Shown: positions 10,299 to 21,927 of the stretch, piece after piece
Layout of the letters: each line of letters begins with the position of its first letter
Numbering within the stretch: the stretch's first letter is position 1
NCBI RefSeq assembly: GCF_964340395.1
Contig: NC_135556.1
Location: forward strand, 921,001 to 985,000
Source of the DNA: Glandiceps talaboti
Lineage: Eukaryota; Hemichordata; Enteropneusta; Spengelidae
Direction of reading: 5' to 3'
Length of the DNA: 64,000 nt
The notes under the pieces: generated by a model
Told to the model about the DNA's origin: nothing
What the model saw: only the letters and a program-made list of their open reading frames with translations
Database searches by the model: none
Position numbers and translations under genes: made by a program

Positions 10299-13200
10299 TT
10301 AGCTCCGCTGTCAGTGAAAGCTGAAAGCGTAGCTTTAGGTATAGGTGGGTATTGAGGTATAGAGAGTAGAGTGAATCATAGGTGTCCGTCAAACTTTTAT
10401 ATCTTCACTATCTACTCCGAAAGTGACAGTCGGAATTCTTCGATATTTGGTGTGCATGTTCCCTGGGGGGAGGCTATTCAGATTTGTTCATGCCAAGTTG
10501 ATCTGTGCCATTTTCAATTTTTTATGATTTTTTTTCCAAAAATGTCATTTTCATCAACTCCTCATAAACTTTAAGTCAGATTGCTTTGATATGTGGTGTG
10601 TTGATGCACAGAGGGTACCTTACTTAGATTTGTTAATTTCAAGTCAGCACGTCTTCTCTTCTATTTTTTATGATTTTTTTTTTGAAATTTGAAAAAAAAA
10701 TGAATATGTTAATGAGTATAATGACCGACGCCATATTGGAAATCACTCCGCGAGACTTTAGGTAAAGTGCAACTTTTCAAAAGACACTATTGACGTCAAA
10801 CAAGCAATGTAATATGTGCTATAGTCTTAATTCTACGCATTGTGCGCCCAAATGACAAATATTTGTTCGAAAAAGGGTTGTAAACTTCAAATCCAATTCT
10901 CCATCCACCCCTCCTACAGAATGGTTCATTCCAGTATATGCACCTCCCTCATGATCAAGTTTGAATGCCTGTGAACTGAAGTGTATGGGACGATTTTTGA
11001 CAGTCAGTCGTCAATAAAAACGATAATACTCTTTCTAAAATTATCACATTTTGAAAGGGAAAGTACTTTGTGGTTCATTTATGGAGTTTTGTTTTTGTAC
11101 GATCAATATTGGTGGCAAAATTACAGCGTCAAAATTGCCGGTGTGGTAGTTCCGTACGGCGACAATCTCAAGTACCCGGATGTACAAGGGACTAACCCGG
11201 AAGCAAGTCGTTGCCAGCCGTACGTTACAGTGTTAACATCGTCTGAGAAATCGCTGCGTTCAGAATGTCATTATTCACAGAATTGTTTCTTTCGAGTGAA
11301 AACCCGTCTTGAATTGTATAACTCTAACAAATGAAGACATGTCAAGTTATATTTTGAAAGTTGTATCGCTAGTTTGAGACGATTTGCTCACGTACTATCG
11401 AGGCTTGGACCTTACTCCAGTTCAGCGGGAAGTTTAGCCAGTCCGATAATTCTTTCTGGTTTAGTTTACAACACTTTTGATCACACAGATTTTGTTTTTG
11501 TGATGAAAAGAAATTTAAAAAAAGATCACTTCAACCATTTCGTTGTGTTTTCTTTATGAAAGGTAATCGAACATGAACGAGTGTTACCACTGTAACCAGG
11601 AGGGTCTATGCTGTAACGTATAGCAAGGGTTCGACATACACGTACACGCTGGTCCGCTATCCCGCGAGTCGAGTAACTTTCTGTGATAGGTATATTAGTA
11701 GGGAGCTCAGAATTCAAACCACCGGCTATATGATGAATTCACAGTCATAGTAAAATTCATTTGATTTTTTATTTGCTATTTTGACCAACTCCGGTTGTCT
11801 ATTCGCGATAAAATTACGATTAGTTTGGAAACGGGGTAGATTTTCTATGATTCCGTGTCATAAAAGCATGTGTTGTGTAGTTTTCGAAAAGCACACCCGG
11901 TGGGAAAGTCGCCCAACAGGCGATCTCGCGCCATTGCTGTACTACGTGGCACTTTATTCTGGCGGGGTGTCTCTTGAAAACGGGAATAGCGAAGGATGAG
12001 CCAATCAAGTGAGACCTTTCAAATGTAGCTAATATTATAGCCAATAAAATTAGTTGTACGATGATTTGTGTATAATAAGGGTAAGGCTGGCCTCTACACT
12101 GTACTGGCCACGTTCAACGGAAGTAAGTGAAGCTCAATCATAACAATGGTGGCTGTCAAAATCGAAGACGCGATTTGACCGTGTTGTTATTTCAGTGAGT
12201 ATATTCAGCAAGAAAACAACGTGTTCTATGTTTTTGTACTTCCTACATGATGTGATGATCGTTTTTTTACTGGTACAACTTACAGCCTACAATGAAACTG
12301 CTAACTTAGTTAGTAACACTGACACGGTACGATTCCGTGTTCCGTGTTCCGTGTTCATGTTTTGGGGCACATTTCTAAATACGCGAAACCAGTTATTGAA
12401 TGTGTAGTGGATATTGATATTCAGTTTGAAAAATTAAAATCCTGAACTTTATTTTGCGAACGGTTTTGTCATTTCTTAGTAATTATAGGGCCGACTGTAT
12501 CACGTTTAACGTTTATGTCAACCCGGAAGTACATAAACACGAAAATAGACGAAGTGACTTGTACATGTAATTAGTAACAAAATTTTGCTGTAACTGCTGG
12601 TAACCTTCAAATTTATTTATTTTTATGTTGTAAATACATTCTAATATGCACTAAGGACAACACTATAAAGACTTGCTCCATGGGAAGGTAATTTTTTGTC
12701 TTTTAAAAATGCAATAGTTAGATCAATGTGTACCAGAAATGTTATGAGCTAGAAATAAGACCACATAACATCTTATTACTCCCCCCCCCCCAATTAAGAC
12801 AAACTACTCACAGAAAGCAACAAAAAAGAGAAGAAGCTCCAAAACATAAAAAAGAGAATAAAATTACAGTAATGAGTTGATGATGCACAAACAACTACAA
12901 AGAAATAGACAGTTCAATTACAACACACGGTTTGAAATAAATATGGGGTTTGGAAAAGTGAATTAGAAGTTGAGCAAAAACTAAGAGAGATGAAGAGCCT
13001 AAGCGAACAAGCGAAAGCACTTAAAGATAGGACCACCAGATTTTTTGCAGGACTACTACGTTATCAATTTTACTAGTCCTGTGGGATAGTGACTTTTTTA
13101 CTCCAGTGTCGAACCCTGTCAATGGCTGAGAATGACTCTCTTTCGGGTACTTGGGGATTGTCGCCGTACGGAAACTAAGATGGCGATTAATACATTTCTT

Positions 13201-13697
13201 CCCTATATATATATCTACTACAACTAGTACAAGTTGAATGTTGTTGACTTGGTAAATTTGTTAGAAAATTGAAATTCAAATTGCCTCAAAATTATTTTAG
13301 ATCCCTAGTTTATTTCATTCATCATTAAAATTTTCCAGGGTTAAAGCTGTAAGACACTGGAATTATTTATAGCCAACCTCAAAATCCTCTTTTTTTTCTT
13401 TTTCTTAGTGCATTTCCCAGTCATTTTTTTCTGAGATTTTGTGCAATTTTTCATAACTGTAGATTTTTGTTATAAAATGGTGACTATGGTATAAAAGTAC
13501 AATACATTACCAACTTCTGTGTAAAATGTGTTTTATAGTGAGACATCATATGAAACCACTAACCACTTTATTGCATCGCTAAAACAAAACTGCATAGTAA
13601 AGAGCTGAAGAATTGAACCACTTCTACATGTCACCAAAATAAAAAATAAAATAAAACAAACAAACAGCGGAGCTATTCTGACCGATAGGTCGCTTGT
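10299..13697 (+). repeat. Family A repeat, full copy (3.4 kb)
   Basis: Runs from TTAGCTCCGCTGTCAGTGAA to AGGTCGCTTGT and is collinear with 39113-42701 over its length. It carries the short inverted pair AGCTCCGCTGT / ACAGCGGAGCT near its ends. No transposase or RT is recognisable. A 72-codon frame at 11781-11999 is also open in the sister copy at 40066-40284, but synonymous and replacement changes between them are about equal in number, so coding is not supported. Contains a short C homopolymer at 12781-12791. Confidence 0.85.
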
Positions 13698-14210
13698 CTA
13701 TTTTTGATTTGTTGTTGTTGTAATTTAAAAAAAAATATGTTAATGAGCATTGTGACCGACGTCATATTGGAAATCTATCCACTTTAAGACTTTAAGTAAA
13801 CTACCACTTTTCAAAAGACACCATTGACGTCAAACAAGCAATGTAATATGTGCTATAGTCTTAATTCTACGCATTGTGTGCCCAAATGACAAGTGTTTGT
13901 TCGAAACACGTTTGCAGACTTCAAATCCAATTTCTGCACCCCTTCTACAGAATGGTTCATTCCAGTATATGCTATCGATCAAGTCATGCCTAGCCTGAAA
14001 GTGTATTGCTGTCACTGTCGGGGACGATTTTTCAGTCATCAATAAAAATGATAATACTCATTCTAAAATTACCACATTTTGAAAGGGAAAGTACTTTGTG
14101 GTTCATTTATGGAGTTTTGATTTTGTATGATCAATATTGGTGGCAAAATTGCTGTGTCAAAATTGCCGATGTGGTAATGCATGACAAGTTAGTTCAGAGG
14201 ACGCCATCTT
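13698..14210 (+). repeat. Outer family A copy, continuation
   Basis: Resumes at CTATTTTTGATTT and matches internal family A sequence (10690-11160 and 39474-39700), including the GACCGACGTCATATTGGAAATC stretch and the later CAATATTGGTGGCAAAATTG stretch. It is the right-hand continuation of the copy starting at 9949. Confidence 0.7.
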
Positions 14211-14572
14211 AAATCCTCATATCTTCCCAAGCTACTACATGCTACATGCAATGCTTTGAAGCCTACCAGAGGTCGTAAGTTCACCATCCTCGTTCACAAC
14301 TAGCTATTTCTGGAAATCGAAATTCTGCTATTTTTTGTACTTTTTGATTTTTTAGCACAACTGAACCTAAGTTAAAGTCAAAAACCGCAAGACCGATTGG
14401 CTTGATATTTTTTGGGGACATTACTTATGGTGATCTAATGAAAAATTGTTTGAATCAAAATGATCTTACCACCGGTGTGTGATTTGGGTAAAAAAATGTG
14501 ATTTTTGGTAAGAAAAATAATTAAACTCAGAAACTACTGGGCAGAATGGTGCGAAATTTAGTGCAAACGTTC
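14211..14572. repeat. Interrupted tandem-repeat DNA left of piggyBac
   Basis: Contains GGGCAGAATGGTGCGAAATT and phrases such as AAAATGTGATTTTTGG. Related phrases (GAGCAGATTGGGCTGAAATT, AAATGTGTCTTTTGGTC) lie right of the piggyBac at 16985-17330. No gene. Confidence 0.55.
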
Positions 14573-16984
14573 TTAACCCTGTGCAGCCCAGCTCATTTGC
14601 ATAACAATACACACTGGCACCCAGAACTCTCCACTGAAAAAGGGATTGTGTTCTAATAATTTTGTGTGTTCTGTTCTTTGTAATTTTGCATAAAAATGAT
14701 CAAAATTTAACTGTACAAGTACAACATATTTTGTAGAGTTGCTATTTAATGATATGAAACACAAGTACTGAACAAAAATATTCCATTACACTTAACCCAT
14801 TTGAACTTTGCACGTCATGGATTTCCACCATTTATTTTACAGTTTCTCTTACAGCAAAGAAGAATTTTGAATAAAAGAAATACAAAACATAGGAATATTG
14901 TCTCTGTCGATTGTTCATTAATATTTACAGTTAATTATATTTACAATTACATTACTGTCATCTCTGTCCCGGATTACAACTGGAGCTGCATAGCATGATA
15001 CTTTGCAAAGCACTCAACTTTACACAGAGCAACTTTACATTTTGAACACATCCAGGTAGTTTGCAATGCCCTTCCTGACTTTGTTTTCTTGTGTAGTCGT
15101 GAACACAGTTTACATGTTTTTTTCTGACGTGTCGTGTCCAACTTCACACACTCATAACTAGGAAAGTTATCTGCAGACAGTGATGCCGGCACAAGAACTG
15201 AAATAGATGGTGACGGGCCAGGACGTTTTCTCCCACTGTAGCCTGCTACCAGTTGAGTTGACAAATCCAGACGAAAATTAAGCTGCCTGTATCTTCTTCT
15301 TCGAGGTGGCATGTTGGCAAATTTGTATAATAACCAAGCATTACAAATCACCCTGTTTATTATCGACCAAAACAGGTACTTCCAGAATTTGTAATTCTTG
15401 CCACCAAGTGGATAGTATGTCGCCAGCTGATCAGACAAGTCGACCCCTCCCATGTATTTATTGTACTGTACAACGCTTTCTGGACATGGGATTTCTCCAC
15501 TGCGTCTTAAAGAAGTTGTTGTTCTAGGCTGAGTTGCTGTTGAAAGTGTGTTGACTTGTCGTTTATCCTGCCAAACAGTAGTAGTTAGCTTTCCAAACTG
15601 ATGGGTTAAAGAGGCATGTTCGCAAAGCTTGACGTTACGCAGATCGGTGGGAAATCCAACTCGATTCGACCTAACAGTACTGCAACATAGCGTACCCTCT
15701 TTCAGTAGATCGAGGGCAAGCTTGAAAGTTATCATAAAATAAAATGTGTCCCATATGATGATACATTCTTGATAACTGCCAAACAACTGAATATCCCAGG
15801 CCTTTCTGTGCAACCTGACCGCCCTTCTTTCCAGTATAGGGATCAAGGTTTAGGCAATAGCCGGAGTATGGACAGGCTATTATCCATAGCTTGAATCCTT
15901 ACTTGATGGGCTTCGCTGGCATGTACTGGATCATGTACGAATGGCCCTTGAATTTCACCATCCCCTCGTCGATGGAATTTCCCGATACGGGACATAATTT
16001 GCAGGGAAGGTGAATTGGATGACATCAAGGAGTGGATGGATCTTGTGCAGCCGGTCACGATACAGGTCATCAGCTGGCAGGTCATCGTCGTTGTATCGGT
16101 TTTTTGGCATTATTTTTGCTATTCCAGGTACCTAGAGCCTGTCATCTGTCGCCCAATACAAGTTGACATCCGGTAATTTGTGTATCCCCATCAGGATGTT
16201 GATAGCGATAAATGCCCATATTTCTTCAGACTTCATATCATACCAGTACCGGTCGACGATCCCCTTTTTCTGTTGACACTGTGCAGCGTAGCGGTTAGTT
16301 TCATCGGCGATGCGCTTGATGAAATATGGAGGAATCATTAACAAAAAACTCGATAGGCTCAGCACCTGTACCTAAGCGATGATTTGGCTCGGATTCACCC
16401 ACATGGAAAGTTGGTAACTCGAAATCTTCACATGTCGCTGACCACGGAATGTCTCGCAAATCGTCCGGGGCTTCCGGGTTATCGTCAGCTTCGATTTCAA
16501 GGACTTGGTGGAGTGCTTCATTTATTTCCCTGATGTAGATGTCGCTATTGGTTTCTTCTGGCGGAAACCCCAGAAATTCTTCATCATCATCATCATCATC
16601 CAACAACAACCATCTTATTTCGGCGTTAGCCCTACCTGGGTCCATAGTCCCATACAAAAAAATTGTCAACAAATCAAAGTTCAAAAGGTTAAAGTGTCAA
16701 TGACGTTCATTCATAAAATTAAGAGTTCACGGAGTGTCGCCTCCACTTCAAACGATTGTTATGCAAAATTAACCAATGGGAACATACATATTCATTGACG
16801 TCAACTAAAAGCCCCGGATATATACCTCACGTGATTATAATATCATGACCTTTAGGCGGGAAAATTTATAGTATCCCAGGTGGAAATGTCGAACCCGGAA
16901 TAAAGAAAGCTTCGGGCTTTCTCGGGTGCCTTGGCTGCAGCTGTAGTCGGGCGCCTGAGGGCGCCCTGATCGGCAAAGGGTTAA
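14573..16984 (-). mobile_element. piggyBac-type DNA transposon, decayed
   Basis: A 2.4-kb element with TTAA at both ends (14573-14576 and 16981-16984), the strict piggyBac target. Termini read TTAACCCTGTGCAGCC on the left and, inverted, TTAACCCTTTGCCGATC on the right. A subterminal palindrome GGGCGCCTGAGGGCGCCC lies near the right end. It carries one broken transposase gene on the minus strand. The flanks belong to the same tandem-repeat family, so the insertion site is visible. Confidence 0.88.
14974..16684 (-). pseudogene. PiggyBac transposase pseudogene (PGBD4-like)
   Basis: Read on the minus strand. The N-terminal part is acidic (DDDDDDEEFLGFPPEE). It is followed by a piggyBac core piece (WYDMKSEEIWAFIAINILMG), an IDEGM motif near 15975 containing a catalytic Asp, a YDNF motif near 15750, and GGVDLSDQLATYYPLG. 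The C-terminus is Cys-rich (CKLC...CSKC...CKVECF), the zinc finger typical of piggyBac transposases. These pieces lie in different frames: breaks fall near 16320, 16090-16130 and 15850-15700. The protein cannot be made, so the element is immobile unless helped in trans. The family normally cuts and pastes at TTAA without footprints. Confidence 0.88.
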
Positions 16985-17321
16985 GGGGGTATAAAGTAAG
17001 ATTTGTTCATGACATGATGATTCCATCAGTAATATGCAAATTAGGGCTAAAAATGTGTCTTTTGGTCAAAAGTCAGTAAATCCAAAACTCCTGAGCAGAT
17101 TGGGCTGAAATTTAATGGGAATACATCTGGGGATGTATAGATGAAGAAATATTAAGGATACAATGACGTCATGAGTGATATGCAAATTAGGTGTAAAAAT
17201 GTTCATTTTTGGTCAAAAACTTGTATCTCACAAAGTACTTGGTTATTGACACTGAAACTTGGTGAGATATTTCTGAAAGTGTTATTATGCAGATTTTCTT
17301 CAAAATATTTTGACAAAATTG
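16985..17321. repeat. Interrupted tandem-repeat DNA right of piggyBac
   Basis: At least two imperfect units of about 145 bp sharing GATATGCAAATTAGGTGTAAA-type and TTTTGGTCAAAA phrases. Continues the family seen at 14211-14572. No gene. Confidence 0.5.
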
Positions 17322-18115
17322 GCCCTAGCAACCATGACCACGCCCTTAGCAACAACCAATTGGCAGTATATTTTGGTCAAATAACTATTATCATCTGGTA
17401 GGCAAGTGAGTAAACATTCAAAAAATGTATGCAAATATCCCTAGCAACCATGAACACGCCCAGAGCAACAGCCATACGGTTGTGTATTTCACAAAGATAA
17501 GATATTAATAGGCAATTGAATAAACATTCAAAAAATGTACGTAAATTTGCCTAGCAACAAGACTACGCCCATAGCAACAGCTAAATAATCGCGTATATTG
17601 CAAAGATAACAGGAATAGAATGACAAATGAATAAACATTCAAAAAATGTATACAAATGTGCCTAGCAACAAGACCACGCCCATAGCAACAGCCAAATGAT
17701 CATATATATTGCGAAGATAACAGGGATTGATAGACAGTTGAATAAACATTCAAAAAATGTATGTAAATTTGCCTAGCAACAAGACCACGCCCATAGCAAC
17801 AGCCAAACAATCATGTATGTTGCGAAGATAACAGGAAATAGAAAGACAAATGAATAAACACTCAAAAATGTATGCAAATATGCCTAGCAACAAGACCACA
17901 CCCATAGCAACAGCCAAATAATCACATATGTTGCGAAGATAACAGGAATAGAAAGACAAATGAATAAACATTTTAAAATGTATGCAAATATGCCTAGCAA
18001 CAAGACCACGCCCATAGCAACAGCCAAATGATCACGTATATTGCGAAGATAATATTAGGAATTCATACACAGGTGAACAAAAACATACAAAAATGTATGC
18101 AAATATATCTAACAA
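17322..18115. repeat. ~111-bp tandem repeat, eight units
   Basis: The motif CCTAGCAACAAGACCACGCC followed by CATAGCAACAGCC starts near 17325, 17440, 17551, 17661, 17772, 17882, 17993 and 18107. Each is followed by a ATAAACATTCAAAAAATGTA phrase. The short cysteine/leucine-rich frames on the minus strand are repeat shadows. Confidence 0.85.
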
Positions 18116-18147
18116 CATGACCAAATGATAGTGTATATGTGTATCAC

Positions 18148-18290
18148 AAAGATAGCAACATGGTTGGATAGGCCAACTGGATAGTTATTCAGCAAATGAA
18201 CACTTATTGTTAGCATGGACAAGCATATGGATAAACATTTATAAAAACTGTACAGTTGTGCTACAACGCATTGGCGGTATTTTTTTCCTA
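18148..18290. repeat. ~140-bp block duplicated at 19748-19885
   Basis: Both copies share AACATGGTTGGATAGGCC, GCAAATGAACACYTATTGTT and CATTGGCGGTATTTTTTT. Each follows ~111-bp repeat units, so repeat array plus block is a duplicated composite. Confidence 0.75.
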
Positions 18291-19540
18291 TGGCATTTCT
18301 ATCGTATACCACAGTAATATTAATATTATAATAAAATGCCATTTTTGGTCAAATTTAGGTGTTTTTTCGATTCTCTTAACTCATGAACTGATGATGTCGG
18401 AAATGCCACTACATGTGACAATCAGCTGGAATGAAAACAAACTACGTTTGCACATTTGTATTTGTGCATTTATCGTCATTTTTAGACAAATTTTGGGATT
18501 TTGTCACATTTTAAAGCTGTCTGTCTCGACTTTTTTCAAAATCCATGAACGAAGAATTGTAGTACGTGTGGATATGAATCAAATGATATACTGGGTGCTT
18601 AGGCACATAGTAAACAGAGATAGGATTTGAACGTAGTTCTTGCAGTCTTCGAAAATGTCATGTCACCATGTATGACAACCATGGGACAGCAGGTTCGTAA
18701 ATCTTCTGCAGGTATGTTCTATACAAAGCACTTATCCCCAAAAATGGGTGAATTACATGATGTAATAAACTATGGCTTTTGAGAGAAAATAAATTCGTAA
18801 CCGTCAATAAATATTTGTGTAGTTTTATTAATTGTAAATATGAGACAGTATGCAGCAGGGTCGTAAATCTTTACCTGTATTTTCTATGGACAATCGGTGC
18901 CGTGGTGGTGCACATGGACGGTGTAATGCGTATCATGCTTGGCACAACATTAGTCAAGTTACGTGTACACTGTATGCTTGTAATGCTGTCACTCGGTAAA
19001 TTGTATCATGTACTAATATTATATTTTCTTGCCTTTGAGTGAGAAATGGGACAAATACAATTTATAACTGTAAGTAAATGTATGTACTTGTACTATATTA
19101 ATTGCGATTGTGGGATGGCTGGGTTGTGAAACATTCTGAGTTTTCAAAAACGAATGATAAAAAGTTAATAATAGTGTTTTGGGATGTCTTCTACCTAATA
19201 ATGGTTTATTTTAGTCGATGAATCTAGCAGCTCAAAAGCGAGGGACAGCTATTCTGGAGACGGTAGATGACCTAGTAACTTTTGCTTGACACATATGACA
19301 TACCGTTGGAAGATGCTAGCGCTCTGCATATATGTCATTGATATTGAAAATTTTTCAGACAAGACCTCTTCAGTTATGATTAGCGAAATATTTATTTTTG
19401 CCGAGATTAGGTCTACAATTCCGATTTTCACAATGCCTCTTGTCTTGAGCTTTGAACACATCCAGCTTGCATACGAAATGCTAGTCCTGCTTGCACTGGT
19501 CTATATTACTAACATGACCCTCAACACCGAGGGGTTGACT
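18291..19540. other. Intronic spacer, no gene recognised
   Basis: AT-rich unique-looking sequence. Open frames of up to 124 codons (18256-18630 +) resemble no family I know and have no splice or promoter context. Confidence 0.4.
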
Positions 19541-20058
19541 AGTGAGTAAACATTCAAAAAAGTATGCAAATATCCCTAGCAACCATGACCACACCCAGAC
19601 CAACAGCCAAACGGCCGTGTATTTCACAAAAATAACAACAGGGATTGATAGACAATTGAACAAACATTCAAAAAATGTACGTAAATTTGCCTAACTATAA
19701 GACCACGCCCATAGCAACAGCCAAATAGTCACGTATTTGGCAAAGATAGCAACATGGTTGGATAGGCCCACTGGATAGTCATTCAGCAAATGAACACCTA
19801 TTGTTAGCATGGACTAGCATATGGATAAACATGTTTAGAAACTGAAAAGTTGTGCTACAATGCCATTGGCGGTATTTTTTTATGTCCAGAACCATTATTT
19901 GGGCATGACTGGACCAATTTCTATCAAACTTGGTACAAGGACAACACACTATGGCATACATGCATGTCAATTTATGTCTTGATACAATCCAATATGGCTG
20001 CTGGGCGACATTTTTACCTGGAACTTGCAGTGTTTTGCCAACAAAATAGAATGGACTC
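19541..20058. repeat. Second copy of 111-bp repeat composite plus 33.6-kb repeat fragment
   Basis: Two more units of the CCTAGCAAC repeat (about 19576 and 19690) and the 140-bp block (19748-19885). Then comes a fragment (about 19885-20000) with CAAACTTGGTACAAGGACAAC and CAATCCAATATGGCTGC, which matches the tandem repeat at 33650-34550. Confidence 0.7.
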
Positions 20059-20961
20059 CAGGGGTCGAAATAATGAAAAAATCACTTGTCCACTGGGCAA
20101 GTAGAAAACAAAAAGTACTTGCCCAAATCAAAAAGTGCTTGCCCATTCCAAATAGTGGGGTATTTTTTTGTGGCTTACAAATGCACTGTTGTGATTGATT
20201 GGTCTTTCTTTTGTTTATTATCAAAAAATGTCTCTTTGAAAGTTTCTGTGGGTACTGAAAAGTTCTCTCCACAATAAAGTGGTTTTTTTTAACAGGAGTC
20301 CTAGATAATATGGCCTAATTAATATTCATACTATATAGCATAACATACTATTTTTTGTTCACCTGTAAAAAGTAGTTGTAATCACAAGTTTTTCAGCACT
20401 TTCATAAGCTATCAATACAAAAAAATGAACATTTATTTCAACACATATAAAACCTTTCTAAGTATTTCCTTTTGCACCATGTCAATATATTTCTTTCCTT
20501 CCTCATCCACACCAACTATTTTTCTCCCACAAAATTTGCAGTTGATTCAAACACCCAAAACCTGAAAAATCATGTTGTAATTTACTATTGATGAAAAATA
20601 TTCAATGAGTCACTGGTCATTCCACGTATGTTTTCTTGATAGAGTAAACAAAGTATGTCAAGGACAGCTGGTCCAGATTGTTTTGAAAAGTGGTCAGTCA
20701 AGAAAGATGTCTTCTCAATATTGGTACAATGTTATAATTTTCCAGACTTGTTGGCACCATGGTTATACAATGTATCCAAAATGCTGTCAGACATGTGTAG
20801 TGTCTGATAAGTACAGCATGAACACAGGCAAAAAAACATCCCTGATCAATAATCATACGAAATTCTCCTTGCCCCTTGGGACAAGTACTTTTCAAAACAA
20901 TTTGCCCAAGCCTTCAAATCACTTGCCCGGGGCAAGTAAAAGGCCATTATTTTGAGCCCTG
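20059..20961. mobile_element. Nonautonomous CAGGG-ended DNA transposon, copy 1
   Basis: A 903-bp element beginning CAGGGGTCGAAATAATG and ending, inverted, with CAGGGCTCAAAATAATGG. ACTTGCCC/GGGCAAGT motifs sit just inside both ends. Flanking GACTC and GACCC suggest a 5-bp duplication with one change. Nearly identical to 22692-23592. No transposase. Termini and 5-bp duplication match the hAT element at 51853-55138, so an hAT-type enzyme with 5-bp sites is the likely mobiliser (inference). Confidence 0.8.
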
Positions 20962-21387
20962 GACCCTATGTCCAGTGAGGGCAATTCGCTGGTATTTAGA
21001 CCGATCTAAGTCATTTAGGAAGGGTAGGACACGGCTGGTCATCCCGTTTCCCCCTTCAGTTAAAGACGACTGCTCCCCAGCAAATATTGCTAAAAGGATT
21101 ATTGATACTGTCAAGTGGGCTTACGTAGAATCCCAACAGGATCACTTATCTCCTCACAGTCACGGCTCGTGAAGTTAGAGCTATTACTGCCTCATGGACC
21201 CTCATATCAGATCAGGCTTGCCTGTGGCTGACATTTTACAGGCAGGCATGTGGAGATTTCCTAATTCGTTTATTAGTTATTATCTTCGGGATATCTCTAG
21301 CCATGCTGAGGATCTAGCCACTCTAGGTCCATTTAGCATTAGTCAGAATATCACATTAACAGGTCATACAGAGACACCCACCACCTA
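20962..21387 (+). pseudogene. DIRS-like tyrosine recombinase fragment
   Basis: Conceptual reading gives CPVRAIRWYLDRSKSFRKGR, then, after a frame change near 21170, AREVRAITASW and ADILQAGMWRFPNSFISYYL with RDI. This spacing of PVRALRWYLDRT, HxVRA and the final SFxSxYLRD tyrosine block is characteristic of the recombinase of DIRS-type retrotransposons. The first invariant His reads Arg in the frame I followed. Only the C-terminal third is present and two frames are needed, so it is a dead fragment. It abuts the CAGGG transposon on its left. Confidence 0.7.
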
Positions 21388-21419
21388 GCTTGTGACAAAT
21401 TCTGTATCCCATAGTAAGA

Positions 21420-21710
21420 ATATTTAGGTGAGTATCTTTCCGAAAGCATAATTGTTGTGTCTCCCGAAACTACAATTAGTGTTGAAGGAAAGATATTCAC
21501 CTAACAAGCACCCCCCCCCCCCCCCCCCCCACTGTCTCAGTATAGTCGGGTTTCTAGACTAAGATTGTGTTCCATAGCGCAACTGGTCTTCCAACGTTGA
21601 GGGCAGTAATGTTAGGAGGTGGATAAATAAAGTTTGGAAAAACATCGGGAATTGTAAATGATAATAATATTTAGGTGAGTATCTTTCCTTCAACAGAAAT
21701 TAGTTTCGGG
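21420..21710. repeat. Inverted repeats around a C homopolymer
   Basis: TTAGGTGAGTATCTTTCCGA at about 21424 is inverted as GGAAAGATATTCACCTAA at about 21490 and repeated directly near 21670. A run of about 20 C follows the first pair. The phrases TTTCGGGAG/CTCCCGAAAC also pair. It may be the terminal region of the adjacent DIRS-like element, which typically has inverted repeats. Noncoding. Confidence 0.6.
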
Positions 21711-21861
21711 AGAAACGACAATTTTATTGTATGAATTATATGACCATTATAATGAATCTGCACTAAATTTTTGCTGTCTTGCAAAGCATACTGTCAACAT
21801 AAGTCTGTTTGATGTCATTTTTATTCTCAATATTATTTTTTTAAAATAAATCTCCATACAG

Positions 21862-21927
21862 ACTGACAAGAAAGAGGGCAACATCACCTGTGCCATCACT
21901 ATCAACATCTGTGATGAGTGTTTCAAG
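21862..21927 (+). CDS. Orphan exon-like segment
   Basis: A 66-nt, phase-0 segment between a CTCCATACAG acceptor and a GTAAGT donor. It encodes TDKKEGNITCAITINICDEC plus FK. It is GC-richer than the surrounding DNA and its splice signals are near consensus. I do not recognise the protein. No partner exon was found nearby on the same strand, so it may belong to a nested host gene, to a transposon gene, or be chance. Confidence 0.4.

Noticed and set aside
11781-11999. 72-codon frame shared by two family A copies (also 40066-40284)
   Set aside because: About as many replacement as silent differences by my reading, so shared openness is explained by overall similarity.
17322-18115. CRISPR-like regular spacing
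   Set aside because: Units are long, adjacent and entirely similar, with no unique spacers; eukaryotic tandem repeat.
20605-20955. 116-codon frame and its twin at 23244-23570
   Set aside because: Conserved only as part of two young transposon copies; no protein features and different lengths.
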